Below are positions 10,369 through 22,947 of a DNA stretch of 64,000 bases, piece after piece (position 1 is the stretch's first letter; every line of letters begins with the position of its first letter). The position numbers were made by a program, and so were the translations under genes. The stretch comes from JBBECJ01 sp963763325 (GTDB lineage Bacteria > Chloroflexota > Chloroflexia > Thermomicrobiales > CFX8), in the NCBI GenBank assembly GCA_963763325.1, contig CAVXOL010000007.1:1-64000 (forward strand). Reading direction: 5' to 3'. Below the pieces are notes generated by a model. The model was not told where the DNA came from. It saw only the letters and a program-made list of their open reading frames with translations, and made no database searches.

Positions 10369-12654
10369 CTACTTGCCAGCGGCAGCCGTCTCACGCATCG
10401 CCTTCGCGGCGGCGACCATGTGCTCCAGGCTGGGCCAGACTTCCTCGTCCTTGCGGGTCTTGAGGCCGCAGTCGGGGTTGACCCAGAGGATCTCGCCGCC
10501 GAGGACGTCGGTCGCGTGCTTGAGCCGCTCGACGATCTCGTCGGTGGCCGGGACGGCCGGCGAGTGGATGTCGTAGACGCCGGGGCCGATCATCCGCTCG
10601 TACTTGTTGGTCGTGAAGGCGCGCGAGCAACTCCTCGTTCGAGCGCGAGTTCTCGATCGAGATCACATCGGCGTCCATCGCGTCGATGCTGTCGATGATG
10701 TCGTTGAACTCGGAGTAGCACATGTGGGTGTGGATCTGGGTCGCCGGCGCGGCGCTGCTGGCCGAGAGCCGGAACGCCTTGACGGCCCAGTCCAGATACT
10801 CGGCCCAGTGCGCCCGGCGCAGCGGCAGCCCCTCGCGGAGGGCCGGCTCGTCGATCTGGACGATGCGGATGCCGGCCGCTTCGAGGTCGGACCACTTCGT
10901 CACGCAGCGCCAGCGCGATCTGGTTAGCAGACCTCCGAGCGCGGCATGTCGTCGCGCACGAACGACCAGTTGAGGATCGTGACCGGGCCGGTCAGCATGC
11001 CCTTCATCGGCTTGCTGGTCTTCGACTGCGCGTAGACGACTGTCTTCGACCGTCATCGGGTGGTCGCGGTAGACGTCGCCGACGATGATCGGCGGCCGCA
11101 CGCAGCGCGAGCCGTACGACTGGACCCAGCCGTGCTCGGTCGCGATGAAGCCGCCCAGGTGCTCGCCGAAGTACTCGACCATGTCGGAGCGCTCGAACTC
11201 GCCGTGGACCAACACGTCCAGACCGACCGCCTCCTGCTGGGCGACCAGCTCGTCCATCTTGCCCTGGACCCAGCGCTCGTATTCCTCCGGCGTGATCTTG
11301 CCGGTCCGGAACTTGAGGCGCATCGAGCGCACGTCCGGCGACTGCGGGAACGATCCAATCGTCGTCGTCGGGTAAGGCGGCAGGTTGATGTGCTGCTGCT
11401 GGGCCGCGACGCGCTCGCTGAACGGCTCGGCACGGCGGAAGTCGGCGTCGGTCAGGGACGCCATCCGCTCGCGGGTGTTGGTGTTGACGGATGCTTCGAG
11501 CTTCGAGAGCCGGGCCGCGTCGGCGTCCAGCTCGGCCTTGATCGCGTCGCGGCCCTCGTTGAGACCCTTCGCGAGAATCGCGATCTCGTCCAGCCGCTGC
11601 TCGGCGAACGAGAGGTTGGCCAGCACGTCGGCGTCGTGGGCCGACTCGAGCCGGACATCGTGCGGCAGGAAGAGCATCGAGGCCGACGGCCCGACGACGA
11701 TCCGGTCCTTGCCGACCTTCTCAGCGATCGTCTCCAGCAGGCCGAGCGTCCTGGCGAGATCGGCCTTCCAGACGGCCCGGGCGTTGAGGACACCGGCGCC
11801 GAGGACCTTGTCCTGCGGGAATCCCTTGCTCTGGAGATCGCGCAGATTGCCGCCGTCGCGGACGAAGTCGAGGCCGATACCGTCGACCGGTAGCGACATG
11901 ACGGTGTCCCAGTTCGACCCAAGCGAACCGAAGTAGGTCTGCAGCATGAGCTTCGGCGCTGCTCGGCCCGAGCGAGATCACCATAGACACTGGTGTAGAG
12001 TGCGCAGCTCCTCGGCGCTGCGGTCCTGCACGAGACAGGGCTCGTCGATCTGGACCCACGCTGCGCCGGCCGCGGCCAGGTCGGCCAGGAGATCGCGGTA
12101 GAGCGGCACGAGGTCCTTGATATGGTCGGCGATCGGCCTGGCTATGGTGCTTGCCGAGCAGCACGAACGTCAACGGGCCAACGATGACTGGCCGGGCAGC
12201 GTCGCCAACCTGGGCTTTCGCCTCATTGTAGGCATCGACCGGGCCATTGCCGGCTCGCGTCGGGGCCGCGCCGTCAAACTCTGGCACGAGGTAGTGGTAG
12301 TTGGTATCGAACCACTTGGTCATCTCGAGCGCCGCGACATGGTCGCCGCCGCGCGCCATCGTCGAGTAGGTCGCCAGCGAGACTGGCTGGCCCGGCGTGT
12401 GGTTGAAACGCTCCGGCACCATGCCCCAGAGGCAGGCCATATCGAGCATGTGGTCGTAATAGGTAAAGTCGTTGCATGGGATGTGCTGGATACCGGCCTG
12501 CTGCTGGACGGCCCAGGCCGACGCGCGGATCTCCTTCGCGACGGCGTGGACATCGTCTTCACTCCGTCTTGCCGGACCAGTAACGCTCAATAACGCGCTT
12601 GAGTTCGCGGTGCTTGCCGATCCGCGGATATCCCAGGTTGCTCGTCTCTGCCAC
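10369..12654 (-). pseudogene. metE: Cobalamin-independent methionine synthase, multiply frameshifted
   Basis: MetE transfers the methyl group of 5-methyltetrahydropteroyl-tri-glutamate to homocysteine, the last step of methionine synthesis. The GTG at 12654 (VAETSNLGYPRIGKHRELKR) follows GGAGGG and gives the canonical N-terminus. Conserved blocks continue to the end: CNDFTYYDHMLDMACLWG, FDTNYHYLVPEF, GPLTFVLLGK, LPPYPTTTIGSFPQ, the zinc-ligand blocks HTHMCYSEFN and WVNPDCGLKTR, and an ending MRETAAAGK. Total length is 762 codons, normal for MetE. Frame changes lie near 12590, 12145, 11960, 11045, 10915 and 10620, each joining correctly ordered homologous blocks. That argues for local sequence errors more than decay. 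It is divergent from the glutaminyl cyclotransferase gene. No cobalamin riboswitch is visible in the roughly 90-base upstream region. Confidence 0.85.
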
Positions 12655-13669
12655 GGAATCTTTTTCCCTCCACCAGTGGTCGATGATGCGACGGTGAAGT
12701 ATGGCATAGTGGCGCGGCAAGGGACTTGGGAGGCGAAGGATGTGTGATTAGCGTGCGCCTATCGAGCAGACAAACGATTCGTGCCTCGCGTATTGTCCTG
12801 ATGACCGCCGTAGTGCTGTTCAGCGCATGCGCCAACGGCAACAACGCCAGCGAAACGCCGATCCCGACGGCAACAACTGTTGCCTCGCCAACGTCCTCCG
12901 CCTCGCTCGATCGCGACCGGGACGCTGACTCAGTCTGCAACGCCAGCCGTGACTTCAACGGCGATAACGACAGCAACTGCGACAACGTCAGCCAGTCCGA
13001 CGGAGTCATCCGGCGGTGGCGCACCGGTGCTCTACACCTATCGGATTGTCAATACGTACCCACACGATCCGGAAGCATTCACTCAGGGGCTCGACATGGC
13101 CGACGGCGTGCTGTACGAGGGCACGGGGCTGAACGGAGAATCGTCGTTGCGGCGCGTCGAACTGGAAACGGGCGAGGTCCTCCAGCAAGTTGACCTTGCC
13201 GAGGAGCACTTTGGCGAGGGGATCGTCGTCGTCGGCGAGCGCATCTATCAGATCACCTGGCAGTCGCAGCTTGCATTCGTCTACGACCGGGAAACGTTTG
13301 AGGTCATCGACACGCACACGTACCCAACCGAAGGCTGGGGGCTGACGAGCGACGGCGAGCGGCTGATCATGAGCGACGGCAGCAACAGACTCTTCTTTCG
13401 CGACCCGGAGACGTTCGCCGAGATCCGTCATGTCGACGTCCTCGACGCCGGCGAGCCAGTGACGAGGCTCAACGAGTTGGAGTGGGTCAACGGCGAGGTC
13501 TGGGCAAACGTCTGGCAGACGGACCGAATCGTCCGGATCGATCCGGCCACCGGCGCCGTCCTCGCCTGGATCGACCTGACCGGCCTGCTCCAGCCCGAGG
13601 ATCAGGCCGGCGCAGATGTCGATGTCCTCAACGGGATCGCCGTCGACGAAGGCACCGGACGCATTTACG

Positions 13670-16151
<2,482 letters not shown>

Positions 16152-16155
<4 letters not shown>

Positions 16156-17093
16156 CGTTTCTCCATGTGTTGGGCGGAGGCGTCTACGCAACCTCCACCG
16201 GCGTCTTCCGATTCCAGCGTACCAACTTCGGGCGTTCCTCCTTGCGACCAGGCTCGCTGGAGGACGGAGTAATCGATCACCGCGATACCTTCTCGGTCGA
16301 GAATCGCGCGCGCGTTCGGTGATATCAGGAATTCGTAGTCGCTGTGCCGAACCGGCCAGCCCGGAACGTTCACCTCGGCGTCGTCGGAACGAACGGAAGG
16401 GTGAACGGCCCATTCGCTCAGCCCTGCTGGAAGGTTGCGGAGCATTTCCGCATAGCGGTCGGCCTTGCCGGTCAGGTCGAGGCTGAAGCTGTCGAGAACG
16501 TCGTGGTCGACCACCGGCAGGCCGCGCTCCCGAGCCTGCTGGCGGCCCGGCGGCAGCGACACCCGAGCCGCCAGTCGATATTCGGCAGCGAGTTGCAGGG
16601 TCAACTCGAGGATGTCCAGCCGGCCGCCGTCGGCGATGCAGTGCCAATCCAGGTGGGTCGGAGCCAGCCCGAAATCGAGCACAGTTTCTATCTGGGCACG
16701 AATCTCCCGCTCGACCTCGGTCAACTTCGCCTGATTCAACAGCGCGGACGCGTCTGTCTCCAGGAATAGCAACCCATCGTCGGTGACCAAAGTGGGCACC
16801 TCGGCAGAGTCGGACATCGGTTCCCATCGAAAACTGTCGACCTCACGCACCAGGGTGAGATGGACGCCGAACGGGATCCATGGCCGATCTTGCATCAGTT
16901 GCATGGCCGACGTCGAAGCGGGGCACAGCACGATCAAGCTGCACGAGCTGGCGATACCCTGCTCGATCGACGCAACGACGCCGTCGTTCACGGCGTCGTG
17001 CATCCCGAAATCATCGCAATTGACGATCAGCACCCGCGCGTCGGACGCGAAGCCGAGCATCTCACTCGACAGACCACCTGGACCGATCGCCAT
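16152..17093 (-). CDS. ChbG/YdjC family carbohydrate deacetylase
   Basis: YdjC/ChbG enzymes are metal-dependent deacetylases acting on oligosaccharides such as diacetylchitobiose. The metal-binding block NCDDFGMHDAVNDGV, the FGVHLTLVRE histidine block and THLDWH are present, in an uninterrupted 313-residue protein. ATG 17093 is preferred because GGAGAGG lies six bases upstream; the open frame extends further but without a site. It overlaps the next gene by four bases and starts 50 bases after the AHSA1 gene, so it appears to belong to the ArsR-controlled operon. Its substrate there is unknown. Confidence 0.8.
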
Positions 17094-17142
17094 TGCGCCT
17101 CTCCTTCGGCAGTGTCGGCTCAGTTGGCGCAACGCACGACGG

Positions 17143-17566
17143 CTATTCCGAAGCCAGGAGGCTTCGCAGCACGTCCAGCATACTCGTCCAACCGTACCGG
17201 GCGCCGCCGATCTCCTGCTTCGCTCCAGCGTCGAAACCGCTCTGTTCGAGGTGCAGCCGCGTGACGCCACCTTCGGCCTCCGTCAGCGTCCAGGTGACGA
17301 CTGTCGAATGCGGCAGATCGCCCTGACCTACGGTCGCCCAGGTGTAGGAGAGCCGGTGCGGCTGGTTCACCTCAAGCACCTCGCCGTCGATGACGCCGTC
17401 AAAGCCGGGCGCGTCCCGGAGCTGAAACACGTGCCCGACGACCGGCTCGAAAGTCATTTGACTTGAACAGCATCCACTTCGAGAGCGTGGCGGAGTCGGT
17501 CAGGGCGTTCCAGACCTTCTCGATCGCGCTGTTCACCTCAACATCCAGTACGACGGTCTCACTCAT
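17143..17566 (-). CDS. AHSA1/SRPBCC-domain protein
   Basis: This START-like lipid-binding-fold protein is of the Hsp90-activator-homologue type. The N-terminal block VNSAIEKVWNALTDSATLSKW and the later block LTEAEGGVTRLHLEQSGF are characteristic. One frameshift near 17460 divides it (WMLFKS / MTFEPVVGHVFQLRD). With the shift corrected the length is about 140 residues, normal for the family. The start ATG overlaps the arsR stop (ATGA), after GGAGGAGGAG. ArsR-AHSA1 pairs are common in bacteria and usually form a self-regulated unit; the ligand is not known. Confidence 0.8.
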
Positions 17567-17874
17567 ACGTTCTCCTCCTCCAGAAGATTCTTCAGGTGCC
17601 TGATCCGTTCGGTCCAGAACTGTTCGTAGAACGACAGCCACTCCTGAATTTCGCGCAGCGGTGCGGCGTTCAGGTGATAGAGCGTCTCCCTGCCGGCCTT
17701 GCGATCGATGACGAGGCCAGCCTCCTTCAGAACAGCCAGGTGCTTGGAGACGGCCGTGCGGCCGACTTCAAACTGGGCTGTCATCTCATGGAGCGGTAGC
17801 TCATCGGCATCGGCCAGCAGGCGGAGCAGTTGGCGGCGCGTGGGATCGGCCACCGCGCTGTAGACATCTCGCAT
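17563..17874 (-). CDS. ArsR family transcriptional repressor
   Basis: The 103-residue winged-helix protein has the family signature DPTRRQLLRLL, the recognition-helix block RTAVSKHLAVLKEAGLV and the wing RKAGRETLYHLN. The cysteine metal-binding motif of metal-sensing ArsR proteins (ELCVCDL) is absent; ELPLHEMTAQF is found instead. It therefore probably belongs to the non-metal subgroup paired with SRPBCC proteins. Its 3' end overlaps the AHSA1 start. Two 16-bp palindromes lie 60-105 bases upstream and are the likely operators for autoregulation. Confidence 0.88.
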   Translation of the reverse strand: MRDVYSAVADPTRRQLLRLLADADELPLHEMTAQFEVGRTAVSKHLAVLKEAGLVIDRKAGRETLYHLNAAPLREIQEWLSFYEQFWTERIRHLKNLLEEENV

Positions 17875-17933
17875 GGAGCGCTCCCTCTACCTGCGACGCG
17901 TATCCGAGGCCGCTGCGCAGGTGCCTCAGATAC

Positions 17934-17979
17934 GACACCGTTTGGTGTCCGAACTGAGAATACGACACCAAACGGTGTC
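17934..17979 (-). promoter_or_regulatory. Twin palindromic operators upstream of arsR
   Basis: GACACCGTTTGGTGTC (17934-17949) and GACACCAAACGGTGTC (17964-17979) are dyads with GACACC/GGTGTC arms. Each is the reverse complement of the other. Their centres are 30 bp apart, about three helical turns, so two repressor dimers could bind the same DNA face. Position and form fit an ArsR operator; binding is inferred. Confidence 0.75.
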
Positions 17980-18143
17980 GTGTCAAGTCGTCTGTTTGTG
18001 CCACGAGCGATGGCCGGAGTTGGGCGAGGAGCCGCCGCGACCGGGATCGGAAGCTCATCCGGAACCGCACTCGAAACGAGGAGCATCACCTATCGGGAAG
18101 CAATGGGTGACTCTCGCTCGAATCCAGGTCGCGCGATGGGCTG

Positions 18144-19278
18144 CTACACGATGTCTGCACTCGCCTCGCCAATCGTCTCCGCCAGTGATTCGAGGACGCC
18201 GGCGAATCCGGCATAGCTCGGAACGAACTCGGTGTACCACTCGCCGACCTGACCAGCTTCGACGGCTGGTTGGCTTGCCCAGGTGGCGTACTCGGCCAGT
18301 TCTTCCGGCGAGAGCGCGGCCGAGCGGGCGTCGTTGAGAATCAGGTCAACCTGGTACTTGTTGGCCTGTTCCCAGCTCAGCGTCTCCCAGAGTTCAGTGG
18401 CAGGAATGTCCGGGGCGACGACATCGAGCCCGAGCTCCTGGAAGTAGATGAGGTCGGTCCAGATCGGCGGATTGGCGACGTAGAAGTTGTCGGTCCAGCC
18501 GGCGGCGAAGATGGCAGTCAGGCCCTCCTTCTCGGCGCAGACAGCGCGGACATCCTCGCTGGCGGTGTCGAATTGTTCGCGAGCAGCGACGACATCCGGC
18601 GCGTCGAGGTCGGCACCAAGCAGTCCGGCCAGTTCCTCAATCTTGCCGATCGTCTCATTGACCGGCCGGTTGACGAAGCTGATCCCCGCGATCGGTGCAA
18701 TCGCCTCGACCTGGGCAACGGCTTCTGGCGACAGACCCCAAAGGTCGAACTCCCCGTAGATGTCGTACAGGATCAGATCGGGCTGGAGCGCGACGAGCGC
18801 TTCGAGGTCCATCTCACCGTAGACCTCGCCGAGCGACTCGACAGTCTCGAAATCGATGCTTGCCCGACGTGATCTCAGGCGTGCCGTCTGGCCGGACCGT
18901 CGTTCCAAAGACGCCGACCGGGTGAACGCCAAAGTCCCAGAGTGACGCGGCGATCGGCACGTAGGAGACGACACGCTCCGGACGCTGCGGCAGCGTGATC
19001 GTCTTGCCACTATCATCGGTGAAGTTCCACTCCCCATCAGAGGAGCCCGAACCTGCCGGCACCGTCGTGCTTGTCGATTCGGCACCTGCCTGGGTCGGAG
19101 TGCTGCCAGCGTCGCTGCTTGTCGCCGTCGCCGTTGGCTCCGGGTCGTCATCGTCATCGCCACAGGCCACGCCGGCTGCCAGCAGCATCAGCCCGGGGAC
19201 CGCTGCCAGCAGTGTCCGCCGAGAAAACCGATAGGCTGGCCCAATGGCCCGATCGCGCCGCTCAATACGAGAATCCAC
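18144..19278 (-). CDS. Iron-siderophore ABC transporter substrate-binding lipoprotein
   Basis: This is a FecB/FepB-type periplasmic-binding protein. The N-terminus has a twin-arginine-like FSRRTLLAAV and a lipobox LAAGVAC, then an Asp/Thr/Ser-rich linker. The binding domain starts GEWNFTDDSGKTITLPQRPE, with the family block RPERVV, and continues with DLILYDIYGEFDLWGL, a NETIGKIEELAGLLG helix and LSWEQANKYQVDLILNDARS. One frameshift near 18862 (TSGK / ASIDFETVESLGEV) interrupts it. With the shift corrected it is about 378 residues. It lies 34 bases after a two-domain paralogue and is part of the divergent iron-uptake locus. Confidence 0.82.
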
Positions 19279-19312
19279 TCATCGCCTCCAGTAATTCCGT
19301 GAATACGGTGAT

Positions 19313-21446
19313 TCAGGTCAAGTCCGCATCGGCCTCGCGGATGATCCCTGCAAGTTCGACCATCATCGGCGCCAGGCGGGCGTAGCTGTACGGTGCGCCG
19401 GCGTACCATGGGCCTGTCTGGCCTGCTGAGACGGCAGGCAGCGACTCCCAGGTCGCCGATGTTCGCGACTTCGGCGTCCACTTCGCTGATGCGTGCATCG
19501 ATGAGGATCAGGTCGGCTGGATACTTGTTGGCCTGCTCCCAACTGAGCAGTTCCCAGAATCCTTCCTCCGCCGTCTCGGGATTGATGATGTCGAGGCCGA
19601 GGTCGCGGAAGTAGTGCAGATCGACCATCCACTCCGGTGATGCGACGTAGAGTGTGTCTACTGCCGGTGAGACGACCAGTACCGACAGGCCGGGATTTTC
19701 TGCGATGGCGGCCATCAGGTCCGATTCTGCATCGGCGAATTCTTCGCGTGCGGCGTTGACCTCGGCCGACTCCAGATCTGCTCCGAGAGACGACGCCAGA
19801 TCCTCGAACCGCGCGATCGAATCGAGGACCGAGATCTTCTGCATCGAGATGCCGAGCGTCGGGACGATCGCCTCGACCTGACCGATCTCTTCTTCGGTCA
19901 GGTACCACAGTGAATCGCCACCGAAGGTGAGGTCAACGTAGAGGTCGGCATCGAGCTCGACCAGCTTCTCCAGATCGAGTGTGCCGTAGTCACCGACGAT
20001 CTCGACGGTGTCGAAGTCGATCTCACCAGCCTGGAAGTCGTTGGAGCCGTCCGCAAGCGTCGACGGGCCATAGACGCCAACCGGCCGGATGCCAAAGTCC
20101 CAGAGGATTGCCGCCGATGTCGTCTGGGCGACGATCCGTTCCGGCCGCTTCGGGAGCGTGATCGTGATGCCACGGTCGTCGGTGAACGACCATTCGCCGT
20201 CCGACGCCGCAGGTGTCGTTGCCGACCCAACCAGCGCCGACTCGATCTCATCCATGATCGTCTGGGCCGCCCGATAGCCGATGCCGGCCATCCAGACATC
20301 GTCGAGGACGACCATGTAGTTCCCGGCCTGGACCGCGCTCAGGCTGCTCCAGAGCGGTCCCTCGAGCATCTCCTTCGCGAAGGCGTCATTCTCACCGAGC
20401 GCGGGGCTGACGAAGATAAAGTCGGCATCGGCGGATTCGCCCAGCGTCTCCAGACTCTGGTTGAGCAGCGCGAAGTCTTCGACGTTCTGCGACTCAGGGC
20501 GCGGCAACCCGAGATCGGTCAGGATCGTTCCGCTGTAGTTGGCCAACTGGTAGTAGCGAATGTTGTCGGCGAGGACACGGACCACCGAGATGGTCGGGCG
20601 CGGGTCCGGCAGGATCGCGTTCAGCGCACGGACGCGCTCCTCGTATTCCAGGACGGCCTCGTTGGCCTCGACCTCGCGACCGAGCGCCCGGGCGTGCTGG
20701 GCGAAGTTCTGCTTCCAGACGACACCGGTGCTGATGCCGAACACGGTCGGCGCAATCTCGGCTAACGTGTCGTAGAGCTCCTCGTGGCGAACCATGCTCG
20801 AAAGAATCAGGTCCGGCTGTAACGCGGCGATCGCTTCGATGTCCGGCTCGGCCAGCGTGCCGATCGTGGTCGCCTCCGTCAGCCCTTCAACGAGGTAGTC
20901 CGGCAGCAGATCAGGGTCGTATTCGAGTGCGCCAACCGGCTTGAGGCCGAGCCGGATGACGGAATCAAGCTCGCCGCTGTCCATCACGACCACCCGAACC
21001 GGCTTCGACTCGATGGTCGTCTCGCCCATCGCATGGCGGATCACGCGCGGGAAAACGCCCGGAGCAGCGTCGGTCCCGAAGCCGTCATAGTTCGCAACAG
21101 CCTCAGCGACGGACTCCGCGCCTTCGGCAGTCGACACAGCACCAGGTGGAACAGCCGGCGCGCCAAGCTCGGATGGTGGTAGCGGGATCAGACGTAACTC
21201 GCCGGTGCTACCGGCGCTCGGCGAAGCAGCGAACTCGGCCGGAGTTGACTCGGACTCCGACGTGGCGGGATCGGTTGCGGCTGACCCGGCAGCGGTTGTC
21301 GCGGTTGGCGAGTCGTCATCCTCGCCGCAGGCTGCCAACCCAGCCGCGATCAACAATCCACCTGGAATCGCCGCCAGCAGCCTGCGACGGCTGACTGTGT
21401 GTGTCAGCAACCAGTGCTCCCGCCCATCGTCACGATGCGATACCAT
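19313..21446 (-). CDS. Tandem two-domain siderophore substrate-binding lipoprotein
   Basis: A single open frame encodes two complete FecB/FhuD-like binding domains. After a Tat-like and lipoprotein signal (TVSRRRLLAAIPGG, lipobox GLAAC) and a Ser/Thr/Glu linker, domain 1 runs from about residue 90 to 410 (VRVVVMDSGELDSVIRLGLK, ALQPDLILSSM, VWMAGIGYRAAQTIMDEIES). A short linker, VGSATTPAASDGEW, joins domain 2 (FTDDRGITITLPKRPERIVA, LSWEQANKYPADLILIDARI), which is closely like the neighbouring single-domain protein. A frameshift near 19450 precedes the last 45 residues, ending READADLT. The junction itself contains no stop or frame change. A fused double binding protein is unusual; natural fusion is favoured, but a deletion joining two lipoprotein genes is possible. 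The start ATG 21446 has GGAGGG upstream. Confidence 0.78.
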
Positions 21447-21883
21447 CTGATCTCTCACCCTCCCGAATACGCCACCACATGTCGAGACCACGCCGCAGCA
21501 CCGTGACAATGGCACGGTCTGCCCGGCAGTACGCGATACCCGACTAATTTACTCGGGTTTAGCAAACACGATCGGCTGGATGGTTGTCAAGAGCAATTCC
21601 GAGGCATGGCCGGAGCCCTACGACGGGACTTCATGCCCGCGCCGATGCGTCAGGCTCCTGCCCGGGGCGGGCTTGGACGGACCCTCAGCCGCTAAGGAAT
21701 ATCGGAGGACCTTGTCATGACTTGTCAGATTGCAGGTCATAAGATAACCCCGACTTACCAAGTCGGGATTGCTGCGGCCTCCTGAAGCAGGGCGGGACGG
21801 GCGGAGAACGGCATTCCGGCGCGATCTGCAATCGATACTCCGGCCAGCCATCAGAGACGGATACTCAGGGGCATGGATCGCGA
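21447..21883. promoter_or_regulatory. Divergent control region of the iron-uptake locus
   Basis: This 437-base gap separates the binding-protein genes from the permease genes. On the minus strand a perfect TTGACA (21585-21590) may be a -35 box for the binding proteins, though no convincing -10 box lies at 17 bp. On the plus side, a dyad with arms ATGACTTG and CAGGTCAT and an eight-base spacer (21717-21740) is followed by a CCCGACTT hairpin (21749-21767). An iron-responsive repressor would be expected to act here, but no clear Fur or DtxR box is seen. Confidence 0.35.
21717..21740 (+). promoter_or_regulatory. Imperfect dyad, candidate operator
   Basis: ATGACTTG (21717-21724) and CAGGTCAT (21733-21740) are inverted with seven of eight bases matching. 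The site lies about 145 bases before the first permease gene, beside a hairpin with an eight-base stem (21749-21767). A role in iron regulation is only a guess from its position. Confidence 0.3.
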
Positions 21884-22945
21884 ATGACGACAAGCGAGGC
21901 ATCGCAGGCGCTCCAGGCGGCGCAGCAACGTGAGCGATCGTCCGGGGCAGGACTGGCGTTGCGGGCGGTCGGTCTACTGGCCGGAGTTGCAGCACTCGCC
22001 ATGATCGCAGTCGTCAGCCTGCGGATTGGGTCGCTCGAAATCAGTACGACCGATGCCTGGGCCGCCCTCTTCAACTACGACTCCGAGGTCTACAACCAGA
22101 CCGTCGTCCGTTCTCTGCGGTTGCCGCGGACGATCATCGCGCTCGGTGTCGGCGCGGCGCTGGCGGTGGCCGGCGCGATGATGCAGGGTGTCACGCGCAA
22201 CCCGCTGGCCGATCCGACGATCCTCGGCGTCAGCAGCGGCGCGACCTTCGCGATCGTGACCGCCAGCTACTACCTGGGACTCTCGGCTCCATCGCAATAC
22301 ATCTGGTTCGCCTTCGCCGGAGCACTTGGCGCGTCACTGCTGGTCTTCGCGATCGGATCGGCAGGACGCGACGGGCCATCGCCGATCAAGCTGGCGCTGG
22401 CCGGTGTCGTCATCTCGGCGCTGCTCGGCTCGTGGACGAGCGCGTTGCTGCTGCTGGATGAGAACACGCTCGACACGGTCCGCTTCTGGCTGGCCGGCTC
22501 GGTCGTCGGCCGCGACCTCGACACCTTCTGGTTCCTGTCGCCGTTTCTGCTGGGCGGGACGGCGGCGATGATCTTCCTCGGCCACCAGCTCAACGTCCTC
22601 AACCTCGGCGAGGATTCCGCCCGCGCGCTTGGGATGCGGACCGGCCGGATGCGGCTGATCTGCTCGCTGCTGGTCGTCGTCGTCGTTGGCGCGGCTGTCT
22701 CGGCTGCCGGGCCGATAGCCTTCGTTGGGCTGGCAACGCCGCACATGGTCCGGGCCGTCATTGGTCCGGACTACCGCTGGGTGCTCCCCTACTCGGCGAT
22801 CGCTGGAGCGTTTCTGCTGACAGCGGCGGACATCGCCGGCCGGATTGTCGCGCGACCGGCTGAGATCCAGGTTGGGATCATGACGGCGGTCGTCGGCGCT
22901 CCGTTCCTGATCTATCTCGCCCGGCAGCGGACGGTGGAGAGCTAG
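21884..22945 (+). CDS. FecCD-type iron-siderophore ABC permease 1
   Basis: An uninterrupted 353-residue inner-membrane permease of the BtuC/FecCD family, with about ten helices. Family blocks are RSLRLPRTIIALGVGAAL, AVAGAMMQGVTRNPLADPT and LGVSSGATF at the N-terminal half, then AAGPIAFVGLATPHMVR and the C-terminal GEVQVGI-like PAEIQVGIMTAVVGAPFLIY. The ATPase-contact region is LGEDSARALGMRTGRMR. The stop is two bases before the start of the second permease, which fits a heterodimeric channel. Confidence 0.93.
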   Translation: MTTSEASQALQAAQQRERSSGAGLALRAVGLLAGVAALAMIAVVSLRIGSLEISTTDAWAALFNYDSEVYNQTVVRSLRLPRTIIALGVGAALAVAGAMMQGVTRNPLADPTILGVSSGATFAIVTASYYLGLSAPSQYIWFAFAGALGASLLVFAIGSAGRDGPSPIKLALAGVVISALLGSWTSALLLLDENTLDTVRFWLAGSVVGRDLDTFWFLSPFLLGGTAAMIFLGHQLNVLNLGEDSARALGMRTGRMRLICSLLVVVVVGAAVSAAGPIAFVGLATPHMVRAVIGPDYRWVLPYSAIAGAFLLTAADIAGRIVARPAEIQVGIMTAVVGAPFLIYLARQRTVES

Positions 22946-22947
22946 CG

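Noticed and set aside
11060..11893. A 277-codon plus-strand open frame
   Set aside because: Antisense to metE, whose conserved blocks are clear on the minus strand despite frameshifts.
12570..12600. Sequence AGTAACGCTCAATAACGC resembling the SARP-type repeat at 8218
   Set aside because: It lies inside metE coding sequence (encoding VIERYWSGK on the other strand), the two units differ, and there is no promoter context.
12655..12743. Possible cobalamin riboswitch upstream of metE
   Set aside because: Only about 90 bases separate metE from the divergent gene, and no B12-box or characteristic helices are seen.
21544..21562. CTAATTTACTCGGGTTTAG as a DtxR/IdeR iron box
   Set aside because: Only four base pairs at each end are symmetrical, and it does not match the TTAGG-type consensus.
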